The notes under the pieces were generated by a model. It ran no database searches. It was not told where the DNA came from and saw only the letters and a program-made list of their open reading frames with translations. A stretch of 64,000 nt of DNA, taken from NCBI RefSeq assembly GCF_963576675.1, contig NC_088916.1:85453501-85517500 (forward strand), given 5' to 3'. This DNA comes from Euphorbia lathyris. Taxonomy: Eukaryota > Streptophyta > Magnoliopsida > Malpighiales > Euphorbiaceae. Position 1 is the stretch's first letter, and each line of letters starts with the position of its first letter. The position numbers and the translations under genes were made by a program. This document shows, piece by piece, positions 57,413 through 64,000 of the stretch.

Positions 57413-60367
57413 GGTCGCGTAATGCAAGGGAAGGGTTGGAAGGAAGGGGAGATATGGTGGTAGAAGCATGAAGGTTAAGTCGACGGATGGGTTTGTAAAT
57501 TCCATCCTGTGCTCGAGTTCGCATAGAATGGGAGGGAGCAAGTTGCTGTGGTGAAAGTGGAGAGGCTATTGACATAGGGGAAATAGAAGCTAAGGGAGAA
57601 GTAATTAAAGAGGAGGGCTGGGCCGTGGGAGAAGGTGGGTCAGGAGAGAGGGTAGCGGGTGGACTGGGTAGTATGGGCTGGGCTTGTGCGGTAGAGTAGG
57701 AGGGAGGGCCTGGCGGGCTTGAGGGAGAAGATGGGCCAGGTGGGTTCTGTGAAGGAGAGGCCGTAGGTGGGCTTGGAGAAGTAGGAGATAATTGTGGGTG
57801 GATATAATTAATGTCAGGGGAAGGAAATGTAGAATTAGTGGATGGTACATTTGAAGGGCAGGGAGTAGGGGACGTGGTAATCAATTTTGCAAACGGGTAA
57901 ATGCATTCATCAAACGTAACGTGCCGGGAAACAATGATTTTCCGAGTAGACATATCATAACATTTAAAACCCCGGTGATTAGACGGATAACCCAAGAAAA
58001 CACAAGGTGTGGAGCGGGGTTGAAGTTTAGTGCGAGAAGGGGAAAGGATAAGTGGGAAACATAGACATCCGAAAGTTCGTAAATGAGAGTAGCTCGGGTT
58101 GCGTTGATAAAGGATTTGAGTAGGAGAAAAATAATTAAGAATTTTGTGGGGATAGATATTTAGAAGATAAGTAGCATGGTCGAGAGCATGATGCCAAAAT
58201 GAGAGAGGAATGGAAGCGTGAGAGAGGAGAGTGCGGATGACATTATTAATAGTACGTATGATGCGTTCCGCTTTACCATTTTGAGGGGAAGAGTAAGGAA
58301 AGGAGAAGCGAAATTGCATGCCATTCAATTTACAAAAATCATGAAATTGAGAATTATTATATTCCCCACCATTATCACATTGAAAAGTCTTAATTTCCCG
58401 TTCAAATTGTGTACGGACAAAATTACGAAATGCAAGAAAAGCCGAATAAACTTGGGATTTATTAGATAGTGCAAAAGTCCATAGAAAATTAGTATAGTCA
58501 TCTACAAAAAGGACATAGTAACGATGACCATTAGAGCTGAACGTGGGAGAAGTCCAAATATCACTATGTATGACATCAAATGGCATGCAAGAGGAATTAT
58601 TAGACGCATAAAAAGGAAGTTTAACTTGCTTCCCATAAACACAAGAAGAACAAATAGAGGCATCCAAGGATTTATTACAATCAATCAAACCATTATTTTT
58701 AAGGGTGCTTAAAATACTAGCCCCAGGATGTCCTAAACGATTGTGCCAAGTGCGATAAGATAAAGCAGAAAAAGCAGAAGGTGAAGAAAAATGCGAAGAA
58801 AAATTAGATGTCACTGGATAAAGGTCACCGGTGCTATTACATCTCATGATATGCATCCCCGTTTGCAAATCCTTCACAGAGAAACCAAAGGGATCAAATT
58901 CCACAGACACGTTATTATCAACAGTAAATTTACGCACAGAAATTAAATTTTGGATTAGCTTAGGGGCATGCAAAACATTGGTTAAGGCTAAGGATTTTGA
59001 TTTAGTAGGCAAATTTGCAGTACCAACACCAATTATAGGAATGCAATGACCATTACCGACGATTATACTATTATTGTGACTCTTATTAAAATAAGAAGTG
59101 AGGTTACCTTCACTCGCCGTCATATGCGAAGTTGCACCCGAGTCCATGAGCCATGGTTGGGGAGGCTGGATGGTCATGGTGTGCAGTGCTGCGGCAATAT
59201 TAGTTGGGCTGCAATTCTCAGCAAAATGGGCCTGCTGTGGACGGGCTCCAAGTATTCCTGATTGTGAAGATGGGCCAGATGAAGATGGCAATCCATGGTT
59301 TGGGCGTAGAAAAGGACCCTGTATTGTTGGGTATGGGCAAGGTGGCGTGGCCCACTGTTGATAATTGGCCCATGGTGGAAAAGCCCAAGGATTGAAAAAT
59401 GCAGGATTAGGATGCTGCTGACCATGATAGCCGCGGTTGGTGGTACGGCTGCCTTGTCTTCTGCCACGGTTGGACCTACCGCCATGACGACCACCGCGGT
59501 GGTGACCGGACTGAGGAGAGAAAACCGGCCGAGGGGAAGCCGTGACTGGTGGAAACGCCGCTGTTGGCGAGTGATCAGTAACGGAAAGGGCAGTCGGGTC
59601 CGAATTACTCACCGTTTTCTTCATACGAGCAGTTTCTTCCAATACAAGCATCGAACGTGCTTTGTAAAATTGTGGTAAGGTGTCACCATGATGTATTTGT
59701 GTCCCGACTGTTTCATAAGCATCCGTCAAACCTGAAATCAATTGGAGCACCAAACGATCATTAGAAACTGGAGAACCGACGTTTGCCAATTGATCCGATA
59801 AGGATTTGAGGTGTTGACAATAAGAAGAGGCGTCAGTGAAATTCTCCATTTTGACAGCAGAAAACTCTTGCTCGAGATATAAAGCACGAGAGTTTTTATT
59901 ATTAGAAAAGATGTCCTCAAGGCGGCTCCAAGCTTGAGCGGCGGTGGAATTGACTATAATGATGGTATTGAGGAGATCATTAGATATGGTGCTATAAATC
60001 CATTGTAGAACAATGGCGTCAATACGAGACCACATACTCGGATTTTTAGTTTTCATAACGGAAGAGGAAAGTTCAGATTGATCGTCCGTGGAGGGAATGA
60101 GGTGATCAAGAACGAGAAACGCTTTCGCGTGAATCTTAAAGAGTTCCGACCAAGTAGTATATTGGCCCTTCTCTATGGTTAAGGTGTCTTTGATAAAGGA
60201 GGAGATATTGGTGATGGTGAGTGCGGGATGGAGCGGAGCGGGTGTGTTTTTGTCGGCCATAGTGTAGAGAAGGGGATGAGGAAGAACCAGGCAGATTCGA
60301 GAAGAAGGGGGAGGCAGAGATGCGGCCAAGGGAGGAGGATCGGCTAGGGTTTAGTCTCGTGATACCA

Positions 60368-60515
60368 TAATAGAGTTTGAACTCGTGAGTCATTCTCATT
60401 AATCAAAGAGTATAAATACAAGTGGTTACCTATAATTATGCTAAGAGATAATTACAGAATAAATTACAGTTAATCAAATATAATCTTCCTAAACAGAATA
60501 TTTACATATCTATCA
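60368..60515 (-). repeat. 5' LTR of copia 4 (148 bp)
   Basis: Matches the partner LTR exactly by eye and is followed by AATAC. Confidence 0.95.
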
Positions 60516-60520
60516 AATAC

Positions 60521-60655
60521 TTTCCTCTATTAGAAATAAAAGACAAGAGGAAGGACCCGGTAAGTTTTCCAGATTCTAGAAAGCTTCACCACCTGCGTAG
60601 ATGAGGTTGAACTTAGTGGTCGGATCTCCCATACTGTGAAATCCTGGAGAAAGAA
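60521..60655 (+). pseudogene. NAA25 C-terminal fragment, right part
   Basis: It continues the frame cut by copia 4: ILSSIRNKRQEEGPG, then after a one-base shift ILESFTTCVDEVEL and SGRISHTVKSWRKKW. These match the last conserved block of NAA25. Thus the left part (53658-54118) and this part were one piece before copia 4 inserted. Confidence 0.7.
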
Positions 60656-60694
60656 ATGGAACTGTTAATTTAGCTCCAGCTACTAATCTAGTAC

Positions 60695-60724
60695 CCACTA
60701 AAGGCAAATACATGCCTTTAGTGG
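60695..60724. repeat. Perfect 12-bp hairpin
   Basis: CCACTAAAGGCA, a 6-nt loop (aataca), then TGCCTTTAGTGG. It lies between the NAA25 and SUVR-like fragments. It may mark a junction, or be chance. Confidence 0.6.
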
Positions 60725-60747
60725 TAACTCAAAGTTCTATTGGGATC

Positions 60748-61240
60748 TGGAGAGGCAATTTGGTGCGTGTTGTACTCTAATCCATTAATTTATCAAACCG
60801 AGCTGCTGGCGAAACATCCTCTAACACAACCATATGGGCGCAGGTAGCGGTCTCAAAAGGCAAACAAGCTTTAGATGTTGTAGATCAATCGAATGTAACA
60901 ACACCAAGGTCAGTTGAAACAGAGTTTATTCACTTCCAATCTCAACCTAACCACCAGAAAATGCCTTCTAGCATACAACATACAACATGGTTTTGAGAAA
61001 CTGCTAACTGAAATCATCTAGAGAAATCAAGTCCCACGACAGTGAACAAATAATATATAATACCATGATTCTAGTACTGCTTCTGATGATTATGATGATG
61101 ACCATGACGATGAGGACACAGATGATGATGATGCACTTCCTGTTGAAGCCATAGAAATATCTCATTTATCTCGATGATCATATTACTAGAGGAGAAGAAA
61201 GTGTAGAAATTCCCATAGTCTGTAATTGGTTTGCAAGTAT
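60748..61240 (+). pseudogene. SUVR-like fragment, copy 2
   Basis: It matches 28624-29215 with deletions. RGNLVRVVL and SSNTTIWAQVAVSKGKQAL are kept, then the acidic run and GEESVEIPIV just before the match stops. It lacks the Cys-rich part seen in copy 1. 61296-61350 also matches 29560-29625, so the two loci share an extended ancestor. It is not functional. Confidence 0.6.
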
Positions 61241-61775
61241 TTACTTTATTTCATCAAGTTGACCTCGGAAGCCAAAGCTTAAATTAATTTAATTCTACCA
61301 CAACCGCATAAATATATTAACAATTTAATCAAATAACTTTAGATCTTTAAACAATTAAACTAATAGACTATTGTTAAAATTCGGAATTTTAGTTCTTAAA
61401 CAAGCAAGGATTTATCTAGTTGGCTTTTTTTAAGAAGTGTCTTCCATTTTTTACCTTCAACAAATTCTATTGAAAAACAAGAGTATATTGAAACAATTTC
61501 AATTAAAAAACAAGAGTATATTGAATGCAATTGAACAAGAATAACATTAAAAGTTCATTAAGTTTTAGACCTAGTATGAGGTAACAGACTTATTAAACCA
61601 AAAACAATTAAGAGTAACTTCAACTAGAAGCCATCGATACGAGACACTAAATCAAATCATTAATTCTTTGTAGGAAAATGAAGGAAGGAAAAATCCAATT
61701 GAATATGATTTCTCAATGAAATAGAAAAATAAAACAAATTCAAATTCCTTGGATTTGAAGAGAAAGAAGTGTTAC

Positions 61776-61873
61776 CAACCCGTTGTGTACAAACATTAGC
61801 TTCTTTCTTAAAAGCTGCAGTAGTACGATGCATCTTCTTTTTCACGAAATAGTCGTGCAAATACAAATCAAAC
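61776..61873 (-). pseudogene. LisH-domain exon (LEUNIG-like)
   Basis: After a ttgcag acceptor the exon reads FDLYLHDYFVKKKMHRTTAA and FKKEANVCTQR, then ggtaac as donor. This is the LisH pattern seen at the N-terminus of LEUNIG-type co-repressors. An exon-like piece near 62444-62480 on the same strand may precede it, but the reading phase does not join cleanly. No WD40 or later exons exist in the window, so I treat it as a fragment. Confidence 0.5.
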
Positions 61874-64000
61874 CTGCAATTCTAGCTAGATTCAGAAAAA
61901 AAAATTAAAAAATATTCCATAAGCAAAAAATAAAGGAAATCGAAATCAAAACGTGGTTAAACAAATAGATTAGCATCTTATCAAATAATTAAAATATCAT
62001 TATTACTTAATTGTATAGCTAAGCCCTCATGTTAACAAATTTTGATAAATTGGCCCAAATACAATAAATCTCAAGTTGAGATAGTATGCATTATAGATGA
62101 CCATAAACTGATGAGAAGTTAAACAACCATAATCTAGTCAAGAAGATAAGGCCAAAACTAATTGAACTATCATAATAAACTGAAGCATGTTCTTGCAATA
62201 TGGGTTTCATCAAGTTTGAACAGTTTAAGCAATAAAAAAAAAGAAAAAACCAAAAAACCAAAATATCAATATGAAAATAAATAACATTTGACAGAGGCAT
62301 TTGATCATACAACTTAATAGCACAATGAACCAATCAATCAAACTAACTGTTCCGAAACATAAACTTTTTAAATAATGCAAATTTAATTGTAAGAGGAACA
62401 TATTAATATAAAAATAAATTATTAATTCAAAACCTCAACTTACTTCTAGCCTCTTATCATCGTTGCTGTAAGAAAGGATCGTTTTGGTCTTCGCCGGCCA
62501 CAATCTGCAATTAGTGCTAGAATATATTTTTTTCATTCTTCCTATTTCTGAAGATCTGTTGAATCACTCATATCTTGACATGAATTTTCTTCATGTTTCT
62601 TCAATGCCATATTTTCTGCACAATATAAACTCAGTTAAAATCATGTGTTTTCTAGATGGATTCGGATTTTTCACTATCATTCTAGATATTTTTGAATTTT
62701 TTTTTATTTCGTAAACATTGCAAGGTAGATCTATTGGGATTTCTCCTTTGGTTGTGATTTAAAAAAATAACTCAATAGATTCGGAAACTTCATAAGGCAA
62801 AAGAACAAATTCCACAAATAATTATATGTATAAACTTAATGGTTCTCCTCAAAGATCAAATTGGAAAGCCATACGCATATATTAAAATTAGGAGCTTTCA
62901 GTAGATTAGAAAAAGAAACTAAAAATCAGTGAAAGAGATTTGTAGGGAAAGTTTTGAAACACATCAAATTAACATATATACAACTAATGAGAGAGAGTAT
63001 ACATACAGTCCTCGAAAAGCGCAGGCAGAGCAACTATCTCTTCTATAAGTGAAAGCTATTGTTTATTTGATGAGTGAGATAGAGAACTAGTTCATTTTTT
63101 CTAAGTAAATACAACTGAAGATTAGTGTAATTGACTGGTAGAAAATAAAAGAAGAGGCAATTTTGGTGGAGAGCTGCTCCAGATATATGAGATTTGGGAG
63201 TCTAGGGTTTCTGTTCATCAATTATTTTGTTTATATATGAGATCTGGGAGGATATATTTGTAATTAACTTTTATCTGCTAGGGTTTCTGTGGATGAATGT
63301 TTTGTTTATATATTTTAAAATTTAAGAATTGCATTTTTATTTAATTTAATAAATTTTTATATGTTCCCTTCATCAACACTTAGGTTTAAATTTTTTTAAA
63401 ATAGATAATGATGAAATTTTACCTTAACATTTTTTTTTAAAAGTGCAGATTTAGCCTTAACGCATCAAATAGTTCAACTTTAATCCTAACGTTTCCAAGC
63501 AGGATCAATTTTACCATTATTATATTGAAAATTTGAAAAGGCTAGTTTGACTATTATTTAATTGTCATATTAGACCTTCCAAACAAGTTTTATGATAAAT
63601 TGAAGTAGTTTCATAATTTTTGTTGTTTGTAATTATATTAATAACACAATAAAAAATTTAAAGACCATGTAAAAATTGTTATTAACATGTTTGTGGGAGA
63701 CTTAGTTGTTAGCATTTTAACATATTTTTTTTGTAACGGTGTTAGTAACACATTAAATATCTTAGATTTAATTGATGTTTGGAAGGTCCGACGAGAACAC
63801 TCAAACCATTATTTTCAAATTTTCTAGGTAACATAAAGCTAATATTTATCTTGTCTAGAAACATTAGGCTTAAATTTGGAGCATTTTGGTATGTTAGAGC
63901 TAAATTTGCACTTCACTTTTCACTACCCCTATAAAGTATGTATATATATATACTCTTTTTATCTATGTGTATCGAGAAGTCATGCTCAACAGGATAAATT
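61874..64000. other. AT-rich right end, no gene
   Basis: Only short ORFs without motifs occur. 63713-63796 matches 31748-31843 (ttagcattttaacatattttt ... gacgaga), a dispersed repeat of unknown class. Around 63400-63540 are phrases such as caattttaccatta that recur in plant repeats. Confidence 0.5.

Larger units (their letters stand above)
54269..60260 (-). pseudogene. Copia 4 gag-pol, one stop codon plus a nested insertion
   Basis: Gag starts MADKNTPAPLHP at 60260; the longer frame to 60329 adds an unlikely extension into the leader. Order: UBN2-type gag, a basic Gly/Arg-rich segment (GGRHGGRSNRGRRQ), protease (WLMDSGATSHM), integrase (HNRLGHPG, FDVIHSDIW, CDNGGEY, SPQNGKAERIIRT), a Pro/Ser-rich linker, RT (LLLYVDDIVLTA) and RNase H (SSVEAEYRGVANVV). 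The frame is continuous if the solo LTR and one GGTCG (1,630 bp) are set aside. The only other lesion noticed is TGA at 54659-54661, where Trp is usual (LIS*SAKRQ). No zinc knuckle is evident in gag. Confidence 0.9.
54124..60515 (-). mobile_element. Copia 4: Ale/Retrofit-like copia, 6,392 bp with a nested solo LTR
   Basis: The two 148-bp LTRs (54124-54271 and 60368-60515) look identical base for base. The duplication AATAC flanks both sides (54119-54123 and 60516-60520). On the minus strand LTRs start TGATAGATATG and end CTCTATTA. The primer site TGGTATCACGAG (60356-60367) touches the LTR. Short LTRs and the protein motifs suggest the Ale/Retrofit lineage. A 1,625-bp solo LTR plus its 5-bp duplication splits pol. 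Confidence 0.95.

Noticed and set aside
60695..60724. Helitron 3' end
   Set aside because: The hairpin is good but no CTRR follows at the expected distance.
62484..62714. 76-codon plus-strand ORF, Phe/Leu-rich
   Set aside because: Low complexity in AT-rich DNA and no motif.

Overview
This is a transposon-dense stretch of a eudicot-type plant nuclear genome; the species cannot be told from the sequence. The evidence is AT-rich intergenic DNA, GT-AG introns, Ty1/copia and Ty3/gypsy Tat-lineage LTR elements, an Ogre-type tRNA-Arg primer site, a CACTA element, a Mutator-like element, and relics of plant gene families (B3, SUVR, NAA25, DnaJ20, E2). I see no intact ordinary host gene. All coordinates, terminal repeats, target-site duplications (TSDs) and splice junctions were read by eye. 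Family names come from recalled motifs, not from searches.

Layout. 1-8010: left part of an Ogre/Tat-like element on the minus strand, with an LTR carrying a 69-bp satellite, a tRNA-Arg primer site, a 426-residue unknown ORF, and a broken DUF7745-like ORF ending in 26 tandem heptads. 8011-9900: little recognisable. 9905-15080: a truncated Angela-like copia with a 2-kb LTR, a 5'-truncated second LTR, and a truncated Tork-like copia (gag, primer site, LTR) lying just before the last exon of a B3 gene (15107-15367). 15703-20571: a CACTA element (TSD ACA) carrying a tandemly duplicated ubiquitin-E2-like gene whose catalytic Cys is His. 20737-28438: Tat-type gypsy 1 (minus, TSD ATGCT). 28444-32125: SUVR-like fragment plus a third E2-like copy. 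32131-42154: Tat-type gypsy 2 of the same family (plus, TSD ATATG).

42439-47577: copia 3 (minus, TSD AGGGA), with near-identical LTRs but a dead ORF. 48121-48578: a second B3-type relic. 48947-49276: an inverted-repeat element. 49499-51387: a Pack-MULE with about 430-bp TIRs and a 10-bp TSD, carrying a DnaJ20-like fragment. 53658-60655: an NAA25 pseudogene split by copia 4 (54124-60515, identical 148-bp LTRs, TSD AATAC), itself split by a 1,625-bp solo LTR (TSD GGTCG). 60748-61240: a second SUVR-like fragment. 61776-61873: a LisH-type exon. The right end is AT-rich with no gene.

How it fits together. The window records repeated nesting of LTR elements and repeated capture or duplication of pieces of host regulatory genes (ubiquitin, chromatin, chaperone, N-acetylation). 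Both gypsy elements also carry a spliced antisense gene at the 3' end, opposite to gag-pol, with a Transposase_28-like domain. The most unusual items are the E2-like C-to-H gene amplified in transposon DNA, the heptad-repeat DUF7745 protein, the antisense intron-containing gene, and the palindrome cluster inside the solo LTR.
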